Part shown: in pieces, positions 26,053 to 33,460 of the stretch
Layout of the letters: each line of letters opens with the position of its first letter
How positions within the stretch are numbered: the stretch's first letter is position 1
From: an uncultured Bacteroidaceae bacterium
Lineage (GTDB): Bacteria > Bacteroidota > Bacteroidia > Bacteroidales > Bacteroidaceae
Assembly (NCBI GenBank): GCA_934293005.1
Contig: CAKQYA010000014.1
Span: forward strand, 1-64,000
Direction of reading: 5' to 3'
Length of the DNA: 64,000 nucleotides
The notes under the pieces: model-generated
Databases searched by the model: none
Seen by the model: the letters and a program-made list of their open reading frames with translations, nothing else
Told to the model about the DNA's origin: nothing
Made by a program: the position numbers and the translations under genes

Positions 26053-26343
26053 ATGGCATATATCGTTAAACCACTCGTAACAGAGAAGATGACATCTCTC
26101 TCTGAGAAGCAGAATAAGTTCGGCTTCATTGTCCTCCCTTCTGCTAATAAGATTGAAATCAAGAAAGAGGTAGAAGCAAAATATAATGTAAATGTAGTTT
26201 CGGTTAACACTATGAACTACGCTGGTAAGCGTAAGAGCCGTTACACAAAGGCTGGTGTTATCAAGGGAAAAACAAAGGCTTTCAAAAAAGCAATTGTCAC
26301 TCTCAAGGATGGCGAGACTATTGATTTCTATAGTAACATTTAA
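26053..26343 (+). CDS. rplW: 50S ribosomal protein L23
   Basis: L23 lies beside the tunnel exit and is the docking point for trigger factor and the signal recognition particle. The 96-residue protein begins MAYIVKPLVTEKMTSLSEKQ and contains KFGFIVLPSANKIEIKKEVE and VSVNTMNYAGKRKSR, with a basic loop as in other family members. A perfect AGGAGG is at 26041-26046. The gene lies 11 bp after rplD and 8 bp before rplB. Confidence 0.97.
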   Translation: MAYIVKPLVTEKMTSLSEKQNKFGFIVLPSANKIEIKKEVEAKYNVNVVSVNTMNYAGKRKSRYTKAGVIKGKTKAFKKAIVTLKDGETIDFYSNI

Positions 26344-26351
26344 GATTTAAA

Positions 26352-27176
26352 ATGGGTATTCGTAAATTTAGACCAGTAACTCCTGGTCAGAGGCACAAAG
26401 CTATTGGTACATTTGATGATGTTACTACATCTGTACCAGAGAAAACTCTTGTTTTCGGTAAGCGCAGCACTGGCGGCCGTAACAACTCAGGTCGTATCAC
26501 AGTACGCTACAGAGGTGGCGGTCACAAGCGTTTGATTCGTATTGTCGACTTCAAGAGAGAAAAGGACGGAATTCCTGCAGTAGTAAAGACTATCGAGTAT
26601 GATCCAAACCGCTCGGCTCGCATCGCACTCGTCTTCTACGCTGACGGTGAAAAACGTTACATCGTTGCTCCTAACGGTTTGCAGGTAGGCACAACTATCA
26701 TGTCAGGTCCAGAGGCAACTCCAGACCTCGGAAACACTCTTCCATTGGAAAAGATTCCAGTCGGTACTGTTATCCACAATATCGAGCTTCGTCCAGGACA
26801 GGGTGCTAAGATGGTTCGTTCTGCAGGCAACTTCGCTCAGTTAACTTCTCGTGAGGGAAAATATTGCGTCATCAAGCTCCCTTCTGGAGAAATTCGTAAA
26901 GTGCTTTCAATTTGCCGCGCAACAATCGGTAGCGTAAGCAACTCAGACCACGCTCTCGAGTCTTCAGGTAAGGCTGGCCGTAGCCGTTGGTTGGGTCGCA
27001 GACCACATAACCGTGGTGTTGTAATGAACCCAATCGATCACCCAATGGGTGGTGGTGAAGGACGCCATACTGGTGGACACCCACGTTCACGCAATGGCCT
27101 CTATGCAAAGGGTCTCAAGACACGCGCACCAAAGAAGCTGTCAAATAAGTACATTATTGAAAGACGTAACAAGTAA
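26352..27176 (+). CDS. rplB: 50S ribosomal protein L2
   Basis: L2 is needed for subunit joining and sits close to the peptidyl transferase centre. The 274 residues start MGIRKFRPVTPGQRHKAIGT. Core motifs include GRNNSGRITVRYRGGGHKR, YDPNRSARIALVFYADGEKR and, near the C-terminus, VVMNPIDHPMGGGEGRHTGG, which holds the conserved His of the family's catalytic-centre loop. Spacing to rplW (8 bp) and rpsS (15 bp) supports a single transcript. Confidence 0.98.
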   Translation: MGIRKFRPVTPGQRHKAIGTFDDVTTSVPEKTLVFGKRSTGGRNNSGRITVRYRGGGHKRLIRIVDFKREKDGIPAVVKTIEYDPNRSARIALVFYADGEKRYIVAPNGLQVGTTIMSGPEATPDLGNTLPLEKIPVGTVIHNIELRPGQGAKMVRSAGNFAQLTSREGKYCVIKLPSGEIRKVLSICRATIGSVSNSDHALESSGKAGRSRWLGRRPHNRGVVMNPIDHPMGGGEGRHTGGHPRSRNGLYAKGLKTRAPKKLSNKYIIERRNK

Positions 27177-27191
27177 TAAAGTTAACTGAAT

Positions 27192-27461
27192 ATGAGTCGT
27201 TCATTAAAAAAAGGTCCATATATCAATGTAAAGCTCGAAAAGAAGGTTCTCGCGATGAACGAGAGCGGAAAAAAGAGCGTTATCAAGTCATGGGCTCGCG
27301 CTTCAATGATTTCTCCTGACTTTGTCGGTCACACCATTGCAGTGCACAACGGTAATAAATTCATCCCTGTTTACATTACTGAAAATATGGTAGGCCACAA
27401 GCTAGGTGAGTTTGCGCTTACTCGTACATTCCGCGGTCACGCAGGTAACAAGAAGAAGTAA
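27192..27461 (+). CDS. rpsS: 30S ribosomal protein S19
   Basis: S19 is in the 30S head, pairs with S13 and forms bridges to the 50S subunit and to A-site tRNA. The 89-residue protein starts MSRSLKKGPYINVKLEKKVL and has WARASMISPDFVGHTIAVHNG followed by KFIPVYITENMVGHKLGEFA. The family end TRTFRGHAGNKKK is intact. It is located between rplB and rplV as in the standard S10 operon. Confidence 0.98.
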   Translation: MSRSLKKGPYINVKLEKKVLAMNESGKKSVIKSWARASMISPDFVGHTIAVHNGNKFIPVYITENMVGHKLGEFALTRTFRGHAGNKKK

Positions 27462-27502
27462 TCGTACAACAGGTTCAACCAAGTTAAAAAGACTATTATA
27501 TA

Positions 27503-27907
27503 ATGGGAGCAAGAAAAAGATTAATGGCCGAAAAAATTAAAGAGGCCAAAAAGAATATCTACTTCGCTATTCTTCGCGATGTTCCTTCTTCACCACGCAA
27601 GATGCGCTATGTTGCTGACCTCGTTCGCGGCATGGAGGTGAACAAAGCTCTCGCAACACTCAAGTTCAATAGCAAGAGTGCTGCTAAAGACATCGAGAAG
27701 GTACTTCGTTCTGCAATCGCAAACTGGGAGCAGAAGAACAATCGCAAGGCTGAAAGCGGAGAACTTTATATCTCTAAGATTTTTGTTGACGAAGGCGCTA
27801 CGCTTAAGCGTATGAGACCTGCACCTCAGGGACGTGGCTACAGAATCCGCAAGCGTTCTAACCACATCACTATCTTCGTGGACGCTAAAACTAATGAAGA
27901 AAACTAA
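27503..27907 (+). CDS. rplV: 50S ribosomal protein L22
   Basis: L22 spans the 50S subunit and its beta-hairpin narrows the exit tunnel beside L4. The track start MGARKRLMAEKIKEAKKNIY gives 134 residues; an internal ATG at Met8 would also be plausible and fits families lacking the first residues. Conserved parts are VPSSPRKMRYVADLVRGMEV and the hairpin GATLKRMRPAPQGRGYRIRK. It ends 3 bp before rpsC, so translation of the two is probably coupled. Confidence 0.96.
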   Translation: MGARKRLMAEKIKEAKKNIYFAILRDVPSSPRKMRYVADLVRGMEVNKALATLKFNSKSAAKDIEKVLRSAIANWEQKNNRKAESGELYISKIFVDEGATLKRMRPAPQGRGYRIRKRSNHITIFVDAKTNEEN

Positions 27908-27910
27908 GTT

Positions 27911-28639
27911 ATGGGACAAAAATGTAATCCAATAAGCAACCGCCTCGGTATTGTAAGAGGTTGGGATTCTAACTGGTTCGGCGGAAATGATTTTGGTGAC
28001 AACCTCCTCGAGGACAGCAAAATCCGCAAGTACCTCAACGCACGCCTCGCAAAGGCAAGCGTTTCAAAGATTGTTATTGAGCGCACTCTCAAGCTCGTCA
28101 CTATCACTATTTGCACAGCTCGCCCTGGTTTTATCATCGGTAAGGGCGGTGAGCAAGTAGAGGCTCTCAAGAAAGAGCTCAAGAAGGTGACTGACAAGGA
28201 TGTCCAAATCAATATCTTCGAGATTAAGCGTCCAGACCTTGACGCAGTGATTGTTGCTAACAACATCGCTCGTCAGCTTGAAGGTAAGGTGGCATATCGC
28301 CGTGCCGTGAAGACTGCCATCACAAACACTATGCGTGCTGGTGCAGAGGGTATAAAGATCCAGATTTCAGGACGTCTCAATGGCGCAGAAATGAGCCGTT
28401 CAGAGATGTATAAGGAAGGACGCACTCCTCTTCACACTCTTCGTGCTGACATCGATTACTGCCTCGCAGAGGCTCTCACTAAGGTTGGTCTCCTTGGCAT
28501 AAAGGTTTGGATCTGCCGCGGTGAAAAGTTCGGCAAGCAGGACCTCACACCAAACTTCTCTCAGCAGAAGGAAACAGGTCGTGGCAACAACGGTAATGGA
28601 CGTCGTTTCAGAAACAGAAAGTCTAATAACCGCAAATAA
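27911..28639 (+). CDS. rpsC: 30S ribosomal protein S3
   Basis: S3 guards the mRNA entry tunnel and contributes to helicase action. The 242 residues begin MGQKCNPISNRLGIVRGWDS, a Bacteroidetes-type N-terminus. The KH domain motif is ARPGFIIGKGGEQVEALKKE at about 73-92, and the C-terminal domain has ISGRLNGAEMSRSEMYKEGR followed by TPLHTLRADIDYCLAEA. The tail is basic and Asn-rich (GNNGNGRRFRNRKSNNRK). A hairpin lies in the 60-bp gap before rplP. Confidence 0.97.
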   Translation: MGQKCNPISNRLGIVRGWDSNWFGGNDFGDNLLEDSKIRKYLNARLAKASVSKIVIERTLKLVTITICTARPGFIIGKGGEQVEALKKELKKVTDKDVQINIFEIKRPDLDAVIVANNIARQLEGKVAYRRAVKTAITNTMRAGAEGIKIQISGRLNGAEMSRSEMYKEGRTPLHTLRADIDYCLAEALTKVGLLGIKVWICRGEKFGKQDLTPNFSQQKETGRGNNGNGRRFRNRKSNNRK

Positions 28640-28655
28640 TTAATCTGGTTGATAT

Positions 28656-28675
28656 CCCAGTTTGAGTGAACTGGG
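28656..28675 (+). other. Intercistronic hairpin rpsC-rplP
   Basis: CCCAGTT (28656-28662) pairs with AACTGGG (28669-28675) around a short TGAGTG loop, followed by TTCAACTTTTTG. It may be an mRNA processing or attenuation hairpin inside the S10 operon. Confidence 0.45.
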
Positions 28676-28699
28676 TTCAACTTTTTGAAGACATTAACT

Positions 28700-29131
28700 A
28701 TGTTACAGCCAAAAAGACAAAAATATAGAAGACCGCAGAAAGGTCGCGGTCGTTGGAAGGGTGTCTCTCACAGAGGTACTGAGCTCGCTTTCGGAAGCTT
28801 CGGCATAAAGGCGCTCGAGACTAAGTGGATTTCCGCTCGACAGATTGAGGCTGCCCGTGTCGCAATCACACGTTACATGCAGCGTCAAGGTCAGGTATGG
28901 ATTCGCATCTTCCCTGACAAGCCAATCACAAAGAAGCCTGCTGACGTCCGAATGGGTAAAGGTAAGGGTGATCCATACATGTATGTGTTCCCAGCAAAAC
29001 CAGGACGCATTCTTTTCGAGATTGAAGGTGTTTCTTATGACATCGCTAAGGAAGCTCTCCGACTCGGTGCACAGAAACTTCCTACTACCACTAAATTTGT
29101 TGTACGTCGTGATTACGATAAAAACGCTTAA
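28700..29131 (+). CDS. rplP: 50S ribosomal protein L16
   Basis: L16 organises the A-site tRNA binding region of the 50S subunit. I choose the start MLQPKRQKYRRPQKGRGRWK (143 residues), which is the family's usual N-terminus, over an in-frame ATG 15 bp earlier. Signatures are SRGTELAFGSFGIKALE-type sequence, RQIEAARVAITRYMQRQGQV, FPDKPITKKPADVRMGKGKG and the Arg-rich MGKGKGDPYMYVFPAKPG loop. It ends 2 bp before rpmC. Confidence 0.96.
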   Translation: MLQPKRQKYRRPQKGRGRWKGVSHRGTELAFGSFGIKALETKWISARQIEAARVAITRYMQRQGQVWIRIFPDKPITKKPADVRMGKGKGDPYMYVFPAKPGRILFEIEGVSYDIAKEALRLGAQKLPTTTKFVVRRDYDKNA

Positions 29132-29133
29132 TT

Positions 29134-29322
29134 ATGAAAATTTCAGAAATTAGAGAACTTACTACAGAAGAGCTCGCAGAGCGTATCGAGGCTGAAGTGG
29201 CAAATTTGAACAACATGAAGTTCAACCACACTATTTCTCCGCTTGCAGATAATTCTCAGATTAAGAAGTTGCGTCACGACATTGCAAGAATGAAGGGCGA
29301 GCTTACACAACGTAATAAATAA
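29134..29322 (+). CDS. rpmC: 50S ribosomal protein L29
   Basis: L29 is a small two-helix protein at the tunnel exit next to L23. The 62 residues start MKISEIRELTTEELAERIEA and include EVANLNNMKFNHTISPLADN and IKKLRHDIARMKGELTQRN, the long helical hairpin with the conserved LRHDIARMKT-like end. It sits 2 bp after rplP and 12 bp before rpsQ in the standard order. Confidence 0.96.
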   Translation: MKISEIRELTTEELAERIEAEVANLNNMKFNHTISPLADNSQIKKLRHDIARMKGELTQRNK

Positions 29323-29334
29323 CAGTAACGGAGA

Positions 29335-29592
29335 ATGGAAGCAAGAAATTTAAGAAAACAAAGACAGGGTGTCGTTACAAGCGACAAAATGGACAAGACA
29401 ATCGTTGTGTCTGCTAAGTTCAAGGAGAAGCACCCTATATATGGTAAGTTTGTCCAGAAGACAAAGAAATACCATGCTCATGACGAAAAAAATGATGCAC
29501 ACGTTGGTGATACTGTGCTCATCATGGAAACTCGTCCTTTGAGCAAAACTAAGAGATGGAGATTAGTACAAATCGTAGAAAGAGCTAAGTAA
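29335..29592 (+). CDS. rpsQ: 30S ribosomal protein S17
   Basis: S17 is an early-assembly protein with an OB fold that binds the 5' domain of 16S rRNA. The 85-residue product begins MEARNLRKQRQGVVTSDKMD and shows DKTIVVSAKFKEKHPIYGKF, KKYHAHDEKNDAHVGDTVLI and ETRPLSKTKRWRLVQIVERA, all S17 signatures. It ends 2 bp before rplN and marks the join between the S10 and spc gene sets. Confidence 0.97.
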   Translation: MEARNLRKQRQGVVTSDKMDKTIVVSAKFKEKHPIYGKFVQKTKKYHAHDEKNDAHVGDTVLIMETRPLSKTKRWRLVQIVERAK

Positions 29593-29594
29593 AT

Positions 29595-29960
29595 ATGATA
29601 CAGGTAGAATCAAGATTACAGGTCGCTGACAACAGCGGTGCTCGCGAAGTGCTTTGTATTCGTGTTTTGGGCGGTACAAGACGTCGTTATGCTACTGTAG
29701 GAGACGTTATTGTTGTAGCAGTTAAGAGCGCTATTCCTACAAGTGAAGTAAAGAAGGGTTCTGTATCAAAGGCGCTTATCGTACGCACTAAGAAAGAAGT
29801 GCGTCGCGCTGACGGTTCATACATCCGTTTCGATGACAACGCATGCGTTCTTCTGAACAATGCAGGCGAAATGAGAGGTAGCCGTATCTTTGGCCCTGTA
29901 GCCCGTGAGCTCCGTGCTGCAAACATGAAAGTAGTTTCTTTGGCTACTGAAGTACTTTAA
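29595..29960 (+). CDS. rplN: 50S ribosomal protein L14
   Basis: L14 lies at the subunit interface and is the docking site for the silencing factor RsfS. The 121 residues begin MIQVESRLQVADNSGAREVL, with CIRVLGGTRRRYATVGDVIV and KALIVRTKKEVRRADGSYIR next. FDDNACVLLNNAGEMRGSRI and FGPVARELR close the protein. This is the full-length, normal family layout. It is the first spc-type gene, with no promoter of its own in the 2-bp gap. Confidence 0.98.
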   Translation: MIQVESRLQVADNSGAREVLCIRVLGGTRRRYATVGDVIVVAVKSAIPTSEVKKGSVSKALIVRTKKEVRRADGSYIRFDDNACVLLNNAGEMRGSRIFGPVARELRAANMKVVSLATEVL

Positions 29961-29980
29961 TCATTTATTGTAAAACAGCA

Positions 29981-30298
29981 ATGAGTAAATTACATATCAA
30001 AAAAGGCGACATGGTTTACGTTAACGCTGGCGATGACAAGGGTAAGACTGGTAAAGTCACCAAGGTTTTCATCGACAAGAAGCGTGCCATTGTCGAGGGT
30101 GTAAATATGGTCAAGAAGAGCACTAAGCCTAGTGCAGAGCACCCACAGGGAGGTTTTGTTGAGCAGGAAGCTTCTATCCATATCTCAAACCTCAATGTCG
30201 TTGACCCAAAGACTGGAAAGCCAACTCGTATTGGTCGTAAGCTAGGTGAGAATGGTAAGTTAGTTCGTTACGCTAAAAAGTCAGGGGAGGAAATTTAA
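29981..30298 (+). CDS. rplX: 50S ribosomal protein L24
   Basis: L24 starts assembly of the 50S subunit by binding the 5' end of 23S rRNA. The 105-residue protein begins MSKLHIKKGDMVYVNAGDDK and contains the KOW motif KGDMVYVNAGDDKGKTGKVT, then AIVEGVNMVKKSTKPS and QGGFVEQEASIHISNLNVVD. Its TAA stop overlaps the rplE ATG by one base (TAATG at 30296-30300), a clear sign of translational coupling. Confidence 0.97.
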   Translation: MSKLHIKKGDMVYVNAGDDKGKTGKVTKVFIDKKRAIVEGVNMVKKSTKPSAEHPQGGFVEQEASIHISNLNVVDPKTGKPTRIGRKLGENGKLVRYAKKSGEEI

Positions 30299-30852
30299 TG
30301 AGTACTACTGCACAACTTAAGAACGTTTACGCTGAGCAGATTGCTCCAGCACTCATGAAGCAGTTCAACTACTCTTCTCCTATGCAGATTCCTGTATTGA
30401 AGAAGATTGTCGTGAACCAGGGTCTTGGAATGGCTACTGCAGACAAGAAGGTTATTGAGGTTGCTATGAACGAAATCGCTCAGATAACAGGTCAGAAGCC
30501 TGTCGCAACAAAGTCAAAGAAGGACATCTCAAACTTCCGTCTTCGTAAGTCAACGCCAATCGGTGTTATGGTAACACTTCGCCGTGAGCGCATGTACGAA
30601 TTCCTTGAAAAGCTCATCCGTGTGTCTCTTCCTCGTATCCGCGACTTCAAAGGTATCGAATCTAAGTTTGACGGACGTGGTAACTATACTCTCGGTATCA
30701 CAGAGCAAATCATCTTCCCTGAAATCAACATCGACCAGGTTGACAAGATTACAGGTATGAACATCACATTCGTTACTTCCGCTAAGACTGACGAAGAGGG
30801 TTATGCACTTCTCAAGGCTTTCGGTCTTCCATTTAAGGACGCTAAAAAGTAA
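30298..30852 (+). CDS. rplE: 50S ribosomal protein L5
   Basis: L5 binds 5S rRNA and contacts P-site tRNA. The 184-residue protein has YSSPMQIPVLKKIVVNQGLG, AQITGQKPVATKSKKDISNF, GVMVTLRRERMYEFLEKLIR and RVSLPRIRDFKGIESKFDGR, all typical. The end ITFVTSAKTDEEGYALLKAF is also as expected. The start codon overlaps the rplX stop, and rpsN follows 7 bp after the stop. Confidence 0.98.
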   Translation: MSTTAQLKNVYAEQIAPALMKQFNYSSPMQIPVLKKIVVNQGLGMATADKKVIEVAMNEIAQITGQKPVATKSKKDISNFRLRKSTPIGVMVTLRRERMYEFLEKLIRVSLPRIRDFKGIESKFDGRGNYTLGITEQIIFPEINIDQVDKITGMNITFVTSAKTDEEGYALLKAFGLPFKDAKK

Positions 30853-30859
30853 ATAGAAT

Positions 30860-31162
30860 ATGGCAAAGGAATCAATGAAAGCACGCGAGGTAAAGCGTGC
30901 AAAGCTCGTGGCAAAGTACGCTGCTAAGCGCGCTGCGCTGAAGAAGGTTATTGCTACTGCTGAGGATCCAATGGAAGCATACGAGGCTGCTCGTGCTCTT
31001 CAGGCTATCCCTGCAAACGCAAATCCTATTCGTCTTCACAACCGCTGCAAGATCACTGGTCGCCCAAGAGGTTATATGCGCCAGTTTGGTCTTTCTCGTA
31101 TTCAATTCCGCGAGATGGCTTCTGCTGGTCTTATACCAGGTGTGAAAAAAGCAAGCTGGTAA
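30860..31162 (+). CDS. rpsN: 30S ribosomal protein S14 (long, zinc-free type)
   Basis: S14 completes the 30S head together with S3 and S10. The 100-residue protein begins MAKESMKAREVKRAKLVAKY and ends LSRIQFREMASAGLIPGVKK-ASW. It has only one Cys (in HNRCKITGRPRGYMRQFGL), so it lacks the CxxC...CxxC zinc site of the short form and belongs to the long C-minus type. A 219-bp non-coding stretch with several hairpins separates it from rpsH, which is unusual inside the spc operon. Confidence 0.97.
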   Translation: MAKESMKAREVKRAKLVAKYAAKRAALKKVIATAEDPMEAYEAARALQAIPANANPIRLHNRCKITGRPRGYMRQFGLSRIQFREMASAGLIPGVKKASW

Positions 31163-31381
31163 ATTGCGGTTATCAGTAGACTAATTTTAGTAAACAAAAA
31201 TCTGATGGTTACCAGTTCGGGGGTAACCTGAAGATACTTTGCTTCTAAACAACGGAGAAGGAAAACAGCCCAATAGGGCTAAGCTCCTTCACTGGTTAAG
31301 CTAAAGTACAGACAGTTTTAATTATTTTTTAAATATTGTCGGGATAAGCCCAACTCTTCCCGATTAATTTAATTTTATATT
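31163..31381 (+). ncRNA. Structured non-coding leader between rpsN and rpsH
   Basis: The gap folds into a series of perfect stems. ATCAG/CTGAT (31172-31176 with 31202-31206) encloses ACTAA/TTAGT. GGTTACC/GGTAACC (31207-31213 with 31222-31228) follows. GAAGGA/TCCTTC (31257-31262 with 31285-31290) encloses AGCCC/GGGCT (31267-31271 with 31276-31280, loop AATA). TCGGGA/TCCCGA (31339-31344 with 31358-31363) ends 18 bp before the rpsH ATG. It is not a tRNA and has no ORF. A cis-regulatory RNA, perhaps one bound by S8, or an internal transcription start region, is inferred. Confidence 0.55.
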
Positions 31382-31777
31382 ATGACAGATCCAATAGCTG
31401 ATTATCTCACGAGACTGAGAAATGCAATCATGGCAAAGCACAAGATTGTTGAAGTACCAGCCTCAAACCTCAAAAAGGAAATCACTAAGATTCTTTTTGA
31501 CAAAGGTTACATTTTGAACTACAAGTTCATCGAGGAAGGTCCTCAGGGCACTATCAAGATTGCTCTGAAGTATGATCCTCAGACAAAAATAAGCGCTATT
31601 CAGTGCTTGAAGCGTGTTTCACGTCCAGGTCTCAGAAGATACACTGGATATAAGGACATGCCACGTGTTATTAATGGATTAGGTATCGCAGTGGTATCTA
31701 CTTCCAAGGGAGTTATGACTGACAAAGAAGCTTCTGACCTTAAGATTGGTGGTGAAGTTCTTTGCTATGTTTATTAA
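31382..31777 (+). CDS. rpsH: 30S ribosomal protein S8
   Basis: S8 binds the central domain of 16S rRNA and in E. coli also represses the spc operon by binding its mRNA. The 131 residues start MTDPIADYLTRLRNAIMAKH and contain VPASNLKKEITKILFDKGYI, LKRVSRPGLRRYTGYKDMPR and GLGIAVVSTSKGVMTDKEAS. The C-terminal GGEVLCYVY is the classic ending. It follows a long structured gap, which fits the idea of self-control but does not prove it. Confidence 0.98.
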   Translation: MTDPIADYLTRLRNAIMAKHKIVEVPASNLKKEITKILFDKGYILNYKFIEEGPQGTIKIALKYDPQTKISAIQCLKRVSRPGLRRYTGYKDMPRVINGLGIAVVSTSKGVMTDKEASDLKIGGEVLCYVY

Positions 31778-31779
31778 TT

Positions 31780-31788
31780 AAGGAGGAT
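31780..31788 (+). promoter_or_regulatory. Strong Shine-Dalgarno sequence before rplF
   Basis: AAGGAGGAT lies 5 bp upstream of the rplF ATG at 31794, a near-perfect match to the 16S anti-SD, unlike most starts in this window. Confidence 0.7.
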
Positions 31789-31793
31789 ATATA

Positions 31794-32363
31794 ATGTCTA
31801 GAATTGGTAAATTACCTATTAATATTCCTGCTGGAGTGACTGTTACTCATAAGGATGACATTGTAACTGTAAAAGGTCCTAAGGGCGAAATCAGCCAGTA
31901 TGTTAACCCTGCTATCAAGGTGATAATCGAGGACAATAAGGTGACAATGGAGGAGAATGAAGAACTGATGCAGGATAATACTAAGCAGCGTCACGCTTTC
32001 CACGGTTTGTACCGTTCACTCATCAATAATAATGTTATTGGTGTTTCTGAAGGTTACAAGAAGACTCTTCAGATTGTTGGTGTTGGTTATCGTGTTTCAA
32101 ATCAGGGAAATCTTCTCGAATTCGCTCTTGGCTACTCTCACGCAATCTTGTTTGAACTTCCAAAGGAAATCAAGGTTGAGACTAAGTCTGAGAGAAATCA
32201 GGATCCTCTCATCATGCTCGAGTCTGCAGACAAGCAGCTTCTCGGACAGGTGTGCGCTAAGATTCGCACATTCCGCAAGCCAGAGCCTTACAAGGGTAAG
32301 GGTATCCGCTTCCAGGGTGAGGTGATTAGAAGAAAGTCTGGTAAGTCTGCAAATGCAAAATAA
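31794..32363 (+). CDS. rplF: 50S ribosomal protein L6
   Basis: L6 lies near the GTPase-associated centre of the 50S subunit. The 189 residues begin MSRIGKLPINIPAGVTVTHK, the first of the two duplicated L6 domains (to about 85). The second domain runs to about 175 and ends with SADKQLLGQVCAKIRTFRKP and EPYKGKGIRFQGEVIRRKSG. It follows rpsH after 16 bp and is preceded by a strong Shine-Dalgarno sequence. Confidence 0.98.
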   Translation: MSRIGKLPINIPAGVTVTHKDDIVTVKGPKGEISQYVNPAIKVIIEDNKVTMEENEELMQDNTKQRHAFHGLYRSLINNNVIGVSEGYKKTLQIVGVGYRVSNQGNLLEFALGYSHAILFELPKEIKVETKSERNQDPLIMLESADKQLLGQVCAKIRTFRKPEPYKGKGIRFQGEVIRRKSGKSANAK

Positions 32364-32379
32364 TTAAATTGACAAGAGT

Positions 32380-32721
32380 ATGATTACAAAGATTGAAAGA
32401 CGTATCAAGATTAAATATAGAGTACGCAATAAGATTTCTGGTACTGCTGAACGTCCACGCATGAGCGTGTTCAGAAGCAACAAGCAGATTTACGTACAGG
32501 TAATCGATGATGATGCTCAAAAGACACTTGTTGCTGCATCATCACGTGGCCTTGAGAAAATGAACAAGACAGAACAGGCTGCTAAGGTAGGCGAGATGAT
32601 TGCCAAAAAGGCTATCGAGGCTGGTATAACAACAGTTGTTTTTGACCGTAACGGTTACTTGTATCATGGTAGAGTTAAGATGGTAGCTGATGCTGCCCGT
32701 AATGCTGGACTTAAATTTTAA
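32380..32721 (+). CDS. rplR: 50S ribosomal protein L18
   Basis: L18 binds 5S rRNA and delivers it to the 50S subunit with L5. The 113-residue protein starts MITKIERRIKIKYRVRNKIS and has GTAERPRMSVFRSNKQIYVQ, ASSRGLEKMNKTEQAAKVGE and the ending YLYHGRVKMVADAARNAGLK. The N-terminal basic arm and C-terminal domain are both complete. It lies 16 bp after rplF and 9 bp before rpsE. Confidence 0.97.
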   Translation: MITKIERRIKIKYRVRNKISGTAERPRMSVFRSNKQIYVQVIDDDAQKTLVAASSRGLEKMNKTEQAAKVGEMIAKKAIEAGITTVVFDRNGYLYHGRVKMVADAARNAGLKF

Positions 32722-32730
32722 AATGCGATT

Positions 32731-33240
32731 ATGGTAAATAGAGTTAAAGTACAAAACGACACTGAGCTTAAAGATCGCTTGGTTGCTATTAATCGTGTTA
32801 CTAAGGTTACTAAGGGTGGTCGTACATTCACATTCGCTGCCATCGTTGTTGTAGGTGATGGTAACGGTATTGTAGGCTACGGTCTTGGCAAGGCAGGTGA
32901 AGTTACTGCTGCTATCGCAAAGGGCGTTGAGGCAGCAAAGAAGAATTTGGTGAAGGTTCCAGTGCTCAAAGGCACAGTTCCACATGAGGCTTACGCTAAG
33001 TTTGGTGGTGCTCGCGTTCTTATCATGCCAGCTTCAGAAGGTACTGGAGTGGTTGCAGGTGGTTCAATGCGTGCAGTGCTTGAGAGTGTTGGTATAACAG
33101 ACGTTCTCGCAAAGTCAAAGGGTTCTTCAAACCCTCACAACCTCGTGAAGGCTACTATTGAGGCTCTTGCTAACATGCGTGACGCTAAGACTATCGCTCA
33201 AAACCGCGGTGTAAGTTTGACTAAGGTATTCAAAGGATAA
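32731..33240 (+). CDS. rpsE: 30S ribosomal protein S5
   Basis: S5 lies at the back of the decoding region and affects translation fidelity and mRNA unwinding. The 169-residue protein includes ELKDRLVAINRVTKVTKGGR and VVGDGNGIVGYGLGKAGEVT in the double-stranded-RNA-binding-like domain, then LIMPASEGTGVVAGGSMRAV and VLAKSKGSSNPHNLVKATIE in the C-terminal domain. The TAA stop runs directly into a TAAGGAG sequence that serves rpmD. Confidence 0.98.
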   Translation: MVNRVKVQNDTELKDRLVAINRVTKVTKGGRTFTFAAIVVVGDGNGIVGYGLGKAGEVTAAIAKGVEAAKKNLVKVPVLKGTVPHEAYAKFGGARVLIMPASEGTGVVAGGSMRAVLESVGITDVLAKSKGSSNPHNLVKATIEALANMRDAKTIAQNRGVSLTKVFKG

Positions 33241-33253
33241 GGAGATTTAATTC

Positions 33254-33430
33254 ATGGCAACAATCAAGATTAAGCAGGTAAAAGGTCAGGCTGGTCGTCC
33301 AATCGACCAGAAGAGCACACTTGAGTCTCTTGGCCTCGGAAAGATAAATAAGGTCGTTGAGCGTGAGGATACTCCATCTTTACGTGGAATGATTCGCAAG
33401 GTGGCTCACCTTGTTGAAGTAATTGACTAA
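33254..33430 (+). CDS. rpmD: 50S ribosomal protein L30 (58 residues)
   Basis: This short gene encodes 58 residues beginning MATIKIKQVKGQAGRPIDQK, followed by STLESLGLGKINKVVEREDT and PSLRGMIRKVAHLVEVID. The pattern (KQVxG...LGLxKIxKxVxxEDTPxxRGMIxKVxHLV) is diagnostic of L30, a small 50S protein. An AAGGAG lies at about 33239-33244, 9 bp upstream of the ATG. Its place between rpsE and rplO matches the standard spc order. Confidence 0.97.
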   Translation: MATIKIKQVKGQAGRPIDQKSTLESLGLGKINKVVEREDTPSLRGMIRKVAHLVEVID

Positions 33431-33460
33431 CGTTTTAATACATTAAAATCAGATTACAAA

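Noticed and set aside
31201..31290. A tRNA-like stem series in the rpsN-rpsH gap
   Set aside because: There is no T-loop GGTTCGAATCC-type sequence, no acceptor stem pairing at tRNA distance and no anticodon arm; it is better read as a leader RNA.
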